64,000 nucleotides of DNA from Entoloma clypeatum (taxonomy: Eukaryota > Basidiomycota > Agaricomycetes > Agaricales > Entolomataceae): NCBI GenBank assembly GCA_963565915.1, contig OY751488.1, positions 1,054,001-1,118,000 on the forward strand, in the 5' to 3' direction. A program made the position numbers and the translations under genes. How positions within the stretch are numbered: position 1 is the first letter of the stretch; each line of letters begins with the position of its first letter. Under the pieces are notes generated by a model. It made no database searches, was not told the DNA's origin, and worked only from the letters and a program-made list of their open reading frames with translations. Shown one piece after another: positions 46,509 through 57,075 of this stretch.

Positions 46509-48432
46509 CCTAACATTAGTGTTTCAAGGTTCAGTCCAATAGGACTGGAACCAGACCAGACTGAACCGAAAATGAACCGAAATAGACCGAGACACAAACA
46601 TTGTTGAGGGGGTAAAAAGTGTTAGTATGAAATAAGGATCACTCCCATAGGTTCCATGCCCAAGGGAGCGACAACAAAGAACAGACTCAGCCGGGACGGG
46701 GCTTCACGAACCAGAGGCTCACGAAGTGCAAGATGTGTGTCGTCACGAGTCGAGGCCGTTGGGCACCAGAAAGGGCTGTTGGGCAAGAGTGGGCATGAAA
46801 GTCAGATGGCGAACTGGGCAAAGGGTTTGTTTGGCCCAGAAAGCAGCCAAAGCAAATAAGGGCAAATAGCCTGCCCTCGTTTGGACGCGCATCAGGCGCG
46901 CATCAAATGTGTCAACTAATTATAAACACACTTAAAAAAACATCGCACATCTGCCTACATGTCTTACACAGGGGCAGCAAAAGCTTATTCACTATATCAA
47001 TTAAGTATTAGAGCATTATATGTCACTGACTATGTATCTATTTTGTGAAATTTCGCCACGGATCTTATGATATAGCGATGCAGAGCTCTGCACCAAATAG
47101 TAGTAAACAATGTGCAGAATGCATCGTGTGGGTGCGCGCGGCACCTTCCTCATGGTCTAATAAGGGTTTTAAGTCATAGAACTCATAAATACATATATAT
47201 TGACCTTCTGAAACACCTTGAATAATTTTAAGATGTCTAGATAAGATAGAAATAATCAAATGTGCATATTTCAGTAAAAGTGTTATATCTCCATGATTGA
47301 TCCACCAACTTTTTAAAACAAATGTGCTGTGAGATCCCCTGAATGGGGAGAATCCAAAGCTGAAGTAAAATTTTCTGGTCAAATTTTTGACCTATTTTGC
47401 TTATATTCACCTTATTAAGTCCTTGAATTTTATTTGCATGGTCTGAATAGGTTTACATACAATGTTGCAATAGTATATATCTACTACATGTAGTTTAAAG
47501 GGGTTGTGGAAAGGAGAAAGTGAGGAAATGATGTTTTTTGTGTTTGAGGTAACTCATGATGCACTGTTTATCACAATTTACAATGTGATTTGATACATCA
47601 ATTTGCTGCCCAGACTCTCTACCATACATGGCTCATGTATCTAACTGTATATATACTTCTAATAGGTTTATAAACATCCCTAAATCAGTTAATAAGTATA
47701 TTTGAGGCCTGTGATGCCACAGTTTGGGCATTGAGGCTGCAAGTTTCAATGACACAATCACTCGGCATTGGCTGCCGAGCACCTTGGCAATCACCGAAAG
47801 TTGAACCATAAGTCGACGGCCAGCGAAACGTTCCCACAGTTCTTTTTATCCCCCCACCTCCACTCCATATGGCCACCACCTCCGCCTGACGCCCACCACT
47901 TGTGGCCAATGGCCCGCTATGGCCCCCTCTAGCGCCCAACGGCCTACTTTCGCGGACAACGGCCTCCGTTCATGCCCAATGCCTCCACCCATGCCCAACG
48001 GCGTCGACTTGCACCCAACGGCCCCTCCTGTGCCCAACGGCCTCCACTCGCGCCCCATGGCCTCGACTCACCCCCAATGCTGCTCCACTCATGCCCAATG
48101 CCTCCACCCATGCCCAATGGCCCCTCCTGTGCCCAACGGCCTCCACTCGCGCCCAACGGCATCCACCCACACCCAACGGCATCCACCCACGCCCAACAGC
48201 CTCCACTCATGCCCAAAGCCGCCAAATCACGCCCAAAGCCACCAAATCACGTCCAACAGCGCCAAACCGGTTCTGACCGGTGCAGACCAGTTCGGTCCAC
48301 CGTCCATGGGTCCGATGGACCGGTCCAGTTTTTTGCCCTTTTGTCATATATGAAGACCGGTCTCGGTCTCGGTCTATGCCCCTCGGAGGCAAAAAACCGA
48401 ACCAAACTGAACCCTCAAACACTACCTAACAT
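46509..48432. mobile_element. Non-autonomous hAT-like element with 8-bp target duplication
   Basis: The exact 8-mer CCTAACAT occurs at 46509-46516 and 48425-48432. Between them the sequence starts TAGTGTTTCAAGGTTCAGT and ends ...GAACCCTCAAACACTA, an imperfect inverted repeat of about 18 bp. TAGTG-type ends with 8-bp duplications are characteristic of hAT transposons. The 1908-bp interior has no transposase frame. Its right third is a G/C-rich minisatellite, and the ends contain repeated GGTTCGG or GACCGA subterminal motifs. It would depend on a transposase made elsewhere. Confidence 0.8.
47920..48265. repeat. Minisatellite with ~20-bp CCCAACGGC-type unit
   Basis: About 15-17 imperfect copies of a roughly 20-bp unit beginning CCCAACGGC or CCCAATGCC and continuing TCCACYCRYG lie in tandem. 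Blocks of several units are themselves duplicated (about 47976-48058 against 48088-48160). Long open frames on both strands here are a by-product of the repeat. Confidence 0.85.
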
Positions 48433-48600
48433 CATATGCAGGCCCAATCTCCCCCCCTTGGATATCCCATCAACTTCAGCAAGTGAATAATTTTTGCAGT
48501 TTTGTTTGTAGCTTACTCAGGTCCGACCATTTTCCACATGGCACTTCCCGATGCGCTTTTTTAAGTTGGCACCCGCACTGACGTTTCAACCCAGTCCTTT

Positions 48601-48906
48601 ATGTTGTCCACCATGTCCCCCACCCAATTCGACTATGAGCAAACACATGCTGATCTGGTTGCGGCTCTCAAACAGGAAGAGGTGGGTGTCCCTGTTGGAC
48701 CCTTTCTACACCGCATCTCAACACACGTCAAGCCAAATCCACAACAACTTCGGGATCTTATTATCACTTCCAAAGTCTCCCATTGTTCTCACCTCGTTGA
48801 TGTTGACAATATCATTCAAGGGTTTGAAAGTGAAGCCACCACTATTGAACAAAGGCTTGATGCTCTCGATCGCCTCCTGGTGAAAATGAGCAACCTTGGC
48901 ATGTGA
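48601..48906 (+). CDS. Small helical hypothetical protein near Plavaka copy
   Basis: A 101-codon frame begins at ATG 48601 (a second ATG, MSPTQF, lies five codons on) and ends at TGA 48904. It is helical and moderately acidic, with IEQRLDALDRLLVKMSNLGM as a likely C-terminal amphipathic helix. It has no known domain. It lies 1.7 kb 5' of the decayed Plavaka transposase and may be a passenger ORF of that element, in parallel with the small coiled-coil ORF at 2822-3298. Confidence 0.35.
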   Translation: MLSTMSPTQFDYEQTHADLVAALKQEEVGVPVGPFLHRISTHVKPNPQQLRDLIITSKVSHCSHLVDVDNIIQGFESEATTIEQRLDALDRLLVKMSNLGM

Positions 48907-49599
48907 TTTCCCAACCACTTCGCGGGTAAGTTACCAAGGCATGAGGTCGAAGCTTTCAGGAAACTCTGAGGGGTGAAATCATCGTATCATGATGTTACTG
49001 ATGCAAACTGATGTTTTTTATTTTCGTTTCAGCTTCCTGCCGCGGTCATCGTATCTTGCTGATTCCATTCTGTTGTCTGTACATAGGTAAGGCTATGGAT
49101 AATATTTGATCATCGTCAGTCATGTGCCTCATCCAGCCTTCCACAGCCCCAACAATGTCAATGTTTGTATCAAAATTGGGGTGAATGTAGCAAGCTTACT
49201 TAAACCCATATGTATCACCCAGCAACCATTTTTGAGCGTGTCCCTTGGACCAAAATAAGTGCAGTTCTCTTGGTTGGACCCAGATAACAATGTGTTTTCA
49301 CTGGAAGCAGCTAGTAATGTCCGGGCTCAGTGTACAAAGCCTGTCACAACCCCTGAAAAGCCCGATCCATGTGATGCTTACCACGGCCACTTGTCAGCCA
49401 TGCATGCCCATGTGAGTTTCTAAAGCGGCAGATTCAGCTGAACCAACCCCAACAAAAAAAGTTCACAAAAAACTCGATATTTAATTTCTATATTTGGAAT
49501 TTCTGATATTCTATTGCAAATTCAGCATCACTACCGCAATGGGGCTTTTCAGGGTTTGTGATGGGCCTGTGACTCTGTCCTGAGTTGCTTGAGATCTTG

Positions 49600-50120
49600 A
49601 ACTCTACTCTTCTCTCCATCCGAAACGGCATAATCTGCCTTTTGAATGGCTCGACATCGCGTCCGCCGTTACCTGATTGACTTATTCAGTCATGGATTCT
49701 GCTCCTGCTCTTTCTCTCTCCACAAGGGCGTAATACCTACCCAACTTTGAGACGGCATATCTGCCTCTCAAGCAACTCGACCTTGCATCTGTTGTTATCT
49801 TCCTCTCCATCATCCCATCTGCTTTTCAAATGACTCGACATCACGTCCGCCGTTACCTGATTGACTTATTCAGTCATGGATTCCGCTCCTGCTCTTCCTC
49901 TCTCCACAAGGGCCTAATACCTACCTCAATTTTGAGATGGCATATCTGCCTCTCAAGCGACTCAACCTTGCATCTGTCATTAATCTGACGCAGCTCAGAC
50001 ACGGATCCTCTTTCTTCTCCGCTTTTCCTCTCTATCCAAAACTATAATCTGCCTTTGGAACAGCTCGACATTGCATCTGTTGTTGACTCATTCAGTCTTG
50101 GAATTCCGCTCTCGTTTTCC
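49600..50120 (+). repeat. Subterminal direct repeats 5' of the Plavaka copy
   Basis: Units of about 90-110 bp recur at about 49630, 49735, 49815, 49915 and 50040. Each combines an ATCTGCC-type start, an ACTCGAC core and a ...CTGTTGTT or CGCCGTTACC end. Pairs are nearly identical: 49650-49735 against 49835-49920 share a long TGATTGACTTATTCAGTCATGG segment. The interior holds no gene. Related units recur 3' of the transposase at 55477-55608. Confidence 0.65.
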
Positions 50121-50580
50121 TCTTATGAGGCTATATTCATGACTCGCATTTGCCGCATGTCTGTGCTGCCTGTTCCTTGGTCCTGCATCCCTTATGTGCA
50201 AAAACGACATGGCAAGCTCCTCCAAGTACTATAAAGGTATCATGATCTCATATGGTCCCCTCAATTCTGTTTAATCAGTTTTCAGGCATACCATGCGCCT
50301 GGCTATCACTCCCCACATCAATATTCTGATGTGATTCCAGATACCATAGACAAGAGCTTCTTCGCACTGCCTCTAACATTTACAACATCAGACGGGGACA
50401 ACAGTGAATCCAATTTGTGTATGGGAAATGAAGGATCAGATATACAAGGTGTGCCAGCATCGTGGCGTCAGCGCTATATTCCCGGCTCGCATTTATCCCA
50501 TGCCTCACGCTCCCGTCCCCTATGGGGGTATCAACATGCTCATCTGTCTATAAATCGGTGGCGTACTTAGCACCCTCGCC

Positions 50581-53500
50581 ATGGATCCATCACCACCACC
50601 TGATATCTCAACCGTCTGGCAATGTGACCATCAAAATTGCAAATGCTCTTTTCCTACATTAGGAGGGCTCAACTTCCACAAGTGACCCTGTCTTCCAAGC
50701 AAGAGACGCATAGAAAATGCTCTCAGCTCTGCAAGATTAGCATTCGAGGCCCGGAAAAAAGCCCGGGTTGACCGACTCCACGATGCTGTGAGACTTGTTT
50801 CATGCTTACCCATGTTTTGAGACTGCTAATCCCTTCACCTCTCATTGCAGGACACGGTTATGGAGCCTGCCGTGCAGCCAATTCAGTTGGCGGCTTCCAC
50901 CTTTCCAGACGCTGAAGAAGTTACTACCACCGTATATTGCCCACCTCTTTTTGCATAGACATTCGCTCACTTGGCTTCAGGTGGAAATTTTCCAGCCCCC
51001 TGTTGATGATTGATCATTGGCAGAGTGTAGATCATGGAGAATGGATTGTCAAGCACCAGCGCGCTATCATGATGTCCTTCCTCAAGTGATCGTCGCCCGT
51101 GTGTCTGACTCATCTAATATTTCATATACATGAAAATTCATATCTAGTCAGCGCCTCATCCAGAACCCATTGTGCCACCACCACCAGATTTACTATCGTC
51201 CAGAGTCCTGCCTCCAGTGCAAGACTTCCTTCCCCCTCAATATTTCCGCACTCCTCCCAATATCTTCGGATTATCCAAGCGCTTCTATGTCCATGTCCAA
51301 AAGTCAAAACAGAGCTTCAAAGCGCTCATGGATATCACTAGCCATCATGAGTTCTCTCCGCATGATGTCAGGACTACAAATTGGTCTAAAATTGATCGCA
51401 TTCTGGCTGAGAATCCCGAGGATGGTGGCCGGGATGCTACACAAGAATGGTTGCACAAAAACGATGGCTGGCGGCAGAAATCTATCAACATAGAGGTTCC
51501 CTTTCATCAAAAGATGGAGAGCTCTGGCCTGCAATCTTATAATGTGGGCCAACTATATCATTGTTCACTAGTTTCTGTGATCAAAGAACGTCTTACACAA
51601 CCCGAGTTTCAATCGTTATTTCATCTCGAGGCCTATGAGCTTTTCTGGAAGCCAGAAGATGATTATGAAGAGGTCCGGGTGTATGGAGAAATGTACACTT
51701 CGACCGCATTTCTAGATTCACAGCGGGAGCTTCTTGAAACCCCGCCTGAATCAGATTGCAATGCACCACAGATAATCATTGCATTGATGTTCTGGTCCGA
51801 CGAAACTCATTTAACATCATTTGGGGAAGCCAAACTGTGGCCAGTTTACCTTTATTTTGGGAACAACTCGAAATATCAATGCTCAAAGCCGACTCTCAAT
51901 CTATGCAATCACATCGCTTACTTCCAGAAGGTGAAGTGTCATATCCTTGCAAGACTTTTATCTCACACCCCAAAATAGTTACCTGATTCTTTCAAGGACT
52001 TCGCCTGCCAGTTCGCAGGCCAGAGTGGACCCACCAAGGAGCTCACAGCACACTGTCATCATGAAGCTTTTCATGCGCAGTGGGAAATTCTTCTGGACGA
52101 CAAGTTCATTGAAGCATGGAAACACGGAATGCTCGTCCAATGTTACGATGGCATTGCACATTGAGCATATCCCAGAATTTTCACCTACTGCGCGGATTAC
52201 CCTGAAAAGTACGTTCTATCTGGCCACTTGGCCCAATAGTTCTCATATATTTTGCAGAGCGTTGATCGCATGCATCAGGAGGAATGGTACCCACCCTTGT
52301 CCGCGATGCCTCGTTCCCAAACAACTTATTTCCTGGATGGGTCAGACATGAAGCTGCAAACTTCTTCTGCCCGTCACGATGATAACCGTTACAGAGCAAC
52401 GACATCTAATGCACGGGTCCAAATATATACCCATGACAAGGCTGTGAACAGCAAGGGAGTAGAAGACCTTCTGAAGCTGCAATCATGCGTTCCTACCCAT
52501 GTTAGCACTTTCTTTGACCTTACGATACTCTGACAAGAGCTATTTTTAGAATGCTTTTTTGAAGCGACTTTCACCACTTGGTTTTGACTTATTTTCTATG
52601 CTTGTTGTTGACCTTTTGCATGAGGTCGAGCTTGGGATTTGGAAGGCAATTTTCGTTCACTTGATTCGTCTTCTTTCCTCAATCAACATATCATTGGTTC
52701 ATGAGATGGACCGTCAGTAAGAATGACTCTGCTTTCAGCTGTTAATCTGCTAAATATTGCCACTACAGTTATTGCCAAGTCCCAACCTTTGGATGTGGAA
52801 CTATTCAAAAGTTCTCTGCAAATGCCTCAGAGCTCAAGAAGTTGGCGGCACGCGACTATGAAGATTTTCTCCAAGTATGTCCCTTGATTGCGGCCTTTGT
52901 TAAGATTTGACATTTCTGCCTCTTTTCAGTGCGCCATGCCAGTCTTCAATGGTCTACTCCCTGACCCGCACAACAAGATCGTTCAAGAGCTCCTCTTTGC
53001 TTGTGCCCACTGGCATGGTCTGGCAAAACTTCACCTACATACCGATCATACCCTGACATTGCTCCAAACGGCAATAAACACGCTGCAAAACAAAATTCGC
53101 ACATTTCAACAAAAAACTTGTTCTTCTTATATCACATATGAACTGCCACGAGAGACGGCCCAATGTCAGAGAAGGAAGAAAAAGGTGCAAAAGGCGCAGC
53201 AAGGTGGCGTGGCAATCAAGACTTTCAAACTCACGACATACAAGTATCATTCTCTCGTGGACTACCCTGAGATGATAAGAGTGTATGGCACATGTGATTC
53301 CTTCAGCACTGAATTGGTGAGGATTGCAATGATGATTACGCTCATTTCGTGACCAGCCTGTCATTATTAGGGCGAGCTTGAACACCGTTTGCCCAAAGCC
53401 CGCTATCGCAGAACAGACCGCAATGGGTTTATCAAGCAGCTGGCTCAAATACAGCGTCGCCAGGCACGGGTTCAACAAATTGGGGGCAAAAACATAGCGC

Positions 53501-54581
53501 AGAACTCAACTCCACCCGAAGAGGTCCCCCCCAAGCCTGAGCTACATCATGTTATTGGCAAAATGGAAAATAAACCAGAAAACATTTCTCTATTCGTCAG
53601 TGTGAATCAAGGAGACCCAGCAGTCAAGGTATGCAAGATTGATGTGAATCTTCTTCGTGCACTGAAACTGAGGAACGATAGAATTTCATCCCAAAACTGA
53701 AGCAACATATTCTTCCATGGGTCAGATCTTTGCTTGCAACTGGGGGCTCAGTGGATGTGTCCCAGGCCAAGGACTGGAAGGCTGTCCAGTTCAAAAATCA
53801 ACGAATATATGCACATCAACTCATGCGACTGAATTACACTTCCTATGATGTACGTTGTGATGAAGACATAGTCAATCTTTGGTCTCAGTCCGATGTCATG
53901 GTACTCAACCCTCTCATGGATGATTTGTCCTTGCAAACTCACCATTTCTGGTATGCGTGAGTATTGGGAATCTACCATGCAAATGTGTTATACATGGGAG
54001 AAGGGAATCAGGATCATCAGCCTCATCGCGTCGAGTTCCTCTGGGTTAGATGGTATGGTCAAGTGGCATTTGGCCACTTTCAAACCCAAAGCCTTGACAA
54101 ACTTTGCTTCTCGCCAGCTTCTGATGATGACACATTCGGGTTTCTTGATCCAAACGACATTCTACGGGATGCCATCTGATACCTTTAGCCAAAGACGGAC
54201 AGGCATATCCTGCAGGTACACCCAAGGATTCCTGTTTAGCTGCAGAGTCTGATGATTGGAGAATATATTGCGTAAATCGGTGCGTCCCTTGCATCAACGA
54301 CAACTCAAATCTGACATCATCGTTATTCTAGCTTTGTTGACAGAGATACATTAATGTGCTTTCATTGGGGTCTTGGCGTGGGCCATACATATGCCTATAG
54401 AAAACCTGGTGAATCCAAGCAAAACGGTGATACTCAAACCATTGGAGATGGCACGGCACCCTGTGATGAAGACAACAATGATCAGGCCATTCCCACTCAA
54501 GATGATGAAGAATCGGAAACAGATTCTTCCGATCTGAATGACGAAGCGTTGGAGTATTGGGAGGATGAGCTTGATGAATAA
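50581..54581 (+). pseudogene. Plavaka-type transposase, decayed copy
   Basis: The copy starts at ATG 50581 with a Cys/His finger (QCDHQNCKCSF...FHK), broken by TGA directly after FHK. The conserved body follows: FGLSKRFYVHVQKS (51265), WLHKNDGW (51450), QIIIALMFWSDETHLTSFGEA (51770), a KFIEAWKHGM block (52105), TGA at 52162-52164 where a CGA-encoded Arg is expected before AYPRIF, CPRC (52290), a CAMPVFNGLLPDPHNKI block (52930), LWVRWYGQVAFGHF (54040) and VDRDTLM near 54330 with an acidic tail. Several further stops and frame changes lie at 50955, 51005 and between 52350 and 52560. It is the same family as the gene at 1-2808 and clearly dead. Confidence 0.75.
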
Positions 54582-54596
54582 GATGGACAATGGCAT

Positions 54597-54733
54597 GTGT
54601 TTGGCCCAGATAAAGTTCTACATATGATAGTCACCTCATGTTCGCAAGTCTTCAGGACATTAAATGTGCTTGGCACAGATAAAGTTCTGCGTATGATGGC
54701 TGCCTCATGTCTAGAAGTCTTGAGGGATATCAC
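54597..54733 (+). repeat. Two-copy tandem duplication, ~69-bp unit
   Basis: GGCCCAGATAAAGTTCT (about 54602) and GGCACAGATAAAGTTCT (about 54671) begin two adjacent units that align over their whole length with roughly 80 percent identity. They follow directly on the decayed transposase gene. Confidence 0.75.
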
Positions 54734-55469
54734 ACAGGAACAATATCAGCAGACTCCATTCAAGGTTCATTCCAAATCTGTGATCAGCAGCACGAGACAA
54801 CACAATATAACCAGCAGTTAACCGATCTTTGGCTTTCAACACCCACTTCAGCTAACTTTCATTCGCAGATCCTGTTTGATGGTTGTGAGTCTCTCTCAAA
54901 AGGTTCATAACCAATCAAACTTAACCTATCTAAATTATTAAAGGAGGACACCCCGGAAAATGCAAAACTGAATGAGAATGGCCTTCTCCAACAGATGCGG
55001 CTGCTGGCGTCCAAATTTCTAGGCGCCCCAAGTCAAACCACCGCGCTTGAGCCCTTTGGATCGTCACTTCAGTACATTGCTGGTAATGCATTAAAATGCA
55101 ATATCTCACTCCGATGAATTAGAATCGGTTTCTCCCCTTCAGCATTGCTTCTAGTCCCTGATTTACCAGATGTCGCAGATGCTGCAAGTTTGGAACGGTT
55201 GGGTACAGGGAAGGGGGGCTCATGTTGTCTTTGCGAGAACACTTCTAGTTAGGTTTTTGACAGAATTACGTGCTAGGCTCTTTATTACCTTGCTGCACTT
55301 GTAAGAAGATGCTCTAGGGAGCGAATCTTATCATGCCAGTTCCATCGTCATCTCATTCAATGAGGCATGGGAAATCAACTTGATATCTCTCTTTCTTGTT
55401 CCCTCTCCACAGAATCTTTGATCGCAAGTGAGTTGTGGTCTCTTTACTTTAATTTCCTCCCCCTGTTTT

Positions 55470-55608
55470 TCGGGGGACGGCGCTTTTACGCCTCCTTCAA
55501 CAACTCGACATGTCGTCGGTTGTTCTCATTCTTTCCTGAGTCTTCCCTGTCGGACGGCGTTTTACGCCTCCTTCAACAACTCGACATGTTGTCGGTTGTT
55601 TGAGCCTT
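55470..55608 (+). repeat. Two-copy direct repeat 3' of the Plavaka copy
   Basis: GACGGCG, a T run, then ACGCCTCCTTCAACAACTCG occurs at about 55478 and 55554, about 76 bp apart, almost identical over 48 bp. It resembles the 49.6-50.1 kb repeats in the same orientation (GACGGCATATCTGCCTCTCA type), suggesting subterminal repeats on both sides of one element. Confidence 0.65.
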
Positions 55609-56139
55609 TCCTCCTTGTCCTTTCCTCATTGGGCCTCGCCTCGTCAGCCTTTCTCTCTTGCCAGAAGGCATCATGTCTTTTCCTTGGCGTCAGCCGTTGT
55701 GTGGAATGACTCCCATGCAGGCACCCCCCGCCATTCTGTCCCGGAGTGAGACGGCGCATCGCCGCTCTCCCTCTTCCAGGCATCTAGATGTGTCGCTTAT
55801 TGTCAGATACATCCGAGTTCGCTAGACTCTCAATAATCTTTCCCGTTTACTTAGGACTGCAACTTGCTACAATGGCTATCTAACTCGTTCGTTTCATTTG
55901 TCTGTTGCCTTCAATGCTCTTTCTCATGATTTCGTTCAGTTTATTTCCAGAACCATGCCTCTTTTTGCCCAAAACAAGATGCCTCATCCCAACCACAAAC
56001 TTCTCTGCCACAGAGCAGGAACGGGGCATATGTCCATTGCTTATCCTCTGTCCCTCCACTCGTTACTACCGTCTCCTCCAGAAAGATGTGCATCCGATGG
56101 CATAGCTGGTGCTGTTGTGCATTTCGAGAATTACGAAAA

Positions 56140-56542
56140 TGTTATGCTTTAACAAACCGTTCCAAGGTTCGGGCAGAGTATGCAGGAAAGTGGAAAGGCG
56201 AAGAGCAAAGTGATTGCTAAATCTAAGGAATCTACTATAGTACAAGAGGTTTATATAGGTACTGACTATAGGTGGTAGCGGATGAGTCAGTACTGCGGAA
56301 GGCAGTGCGCATGAGTAAGGCGACTGCGGAAGGCTATGTACAGTGAGTAAGCTGACTGCGGAAAGCGAGTCAGCGTGGGAGCGAAGTATACCAAAGGGGA
56401 TGATGAAGTAATGTAATGAGTCAGACTGGAAATCGAAGGTTGCAAAAGTAGACATTAGACATAGTGAGTTCGTAAGAGGGCGCCGAGTCGGGCTGATAAG
56501 TAAAAGATATGACGTGGTCCTCATACCGTAGAGTCCGTAACA
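56140..56542 (-). repeat. 3' LTR of the gypsy element
   Basis: On the minus strand it starts TGTTACGGACTC at 56542, directly after the purine-rich GCTTGGAGAGGGGAACA, and ends ...GCATAACA at 56140, giving TGTTA...TAACA ends and 403 bp. No second LTR is available to confirm the limits. Confidence 0.65.
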
Positions 56543-56576
56543 TGTTCCCCTCTCCAAGCTCTGTGTCCTCACAGAG

Positions 56577-56942
56577 TCACTGTCCCCATCCCTCGTTGTT
56601 GCCGGGATCGGACCAGTTCGGACTTTCTTTGAGGCTCCAATCATATATCAACTCCTCGTTGATGGCTACAGCGAGTTCAAGGCCTTTGATGGCCAGCCGA
56701 ATGCGTCGATTTTCGATGACGAGGGTGCTGGTGTAATTCCCGAGGATTTGTTTCTCTTCGGGAGTCGGGGCGACGGGGAGATTGGACAATGAATGAAGTC
56801 GAATATTCATCTGGCGATGAAGGAGATCGGGGAGGGAAGTTTCAAGGGCATGGATTTGGTCTCTCATGGACAGCGCTTCGTTCATAAGGGCGGCGATGGC
56901 GGGGTTGATGTCGGTGGTGGAGGTGACAGTGGTGTTGGACAT
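56577..56942 (-). CDS. Extra ORF between pol and 3' LTR of the gypsy element
   Basis: An intact 121-residue frame (ATG 56942, stop 56577) lies between the end of pol and the polypurine tract, where some retroelements carry a third gene. The product is helical: DINPAIAALMNEALSMRDQI, LETSLPDLLHRQM and IRLAIKGLELAVAINEELIY look like coiled-coil or amphipathic helices. The C terminus is acidic and Trp-containing (NWSDPGNNEGWGQ). There is no signal peptide, transmembrane segment or fusion-peptide-like stretch, so it is not an obvious envelope protein. It is free of stops although gag and pol in the same copy carry several. I do not recognise the family. Confidence 0.6.
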   Translation of the reverse strand: MSNTTVTSTTDINPAIAALMNEALSMRDQIHALETSLPDLLHRQMNIRLHSLSNLPVAPTPEEKQILGNYTSTLVIENRRIRLAIKGLELAVAINEELIYDWSLKESPNWSDPGNNEGWGQ

Positions 56943-57075
56943 GGCGGTGAGGATGGTTGAGAAATAGAAGAAGAAGGGGGAGGCTATATTGGGCAGGGAG
57001 AAGACTAGAGCGGGAAACTCGGTGTGTGGTTGACTGATGAGGTCGATACTGCCATGGGTTTTGAGAACTCGTCTT

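Noticed and set aside
47944..48490. Long overlapping open frames on both strands with Pro/Asn/His or Gly/Arg/Trp repeats
   Set aside because: They are produced by the 20-bp minisatellite inside the non-autonomous hAT-like element; both strands are open at once and no start context or domain supports a gene.
56577..56942. Envelope gene of the gypsy element
   Set aside because: The ORF is in the right place but lacks a signal peptide, a transmembrane segment and glycosylated ectodomain features.
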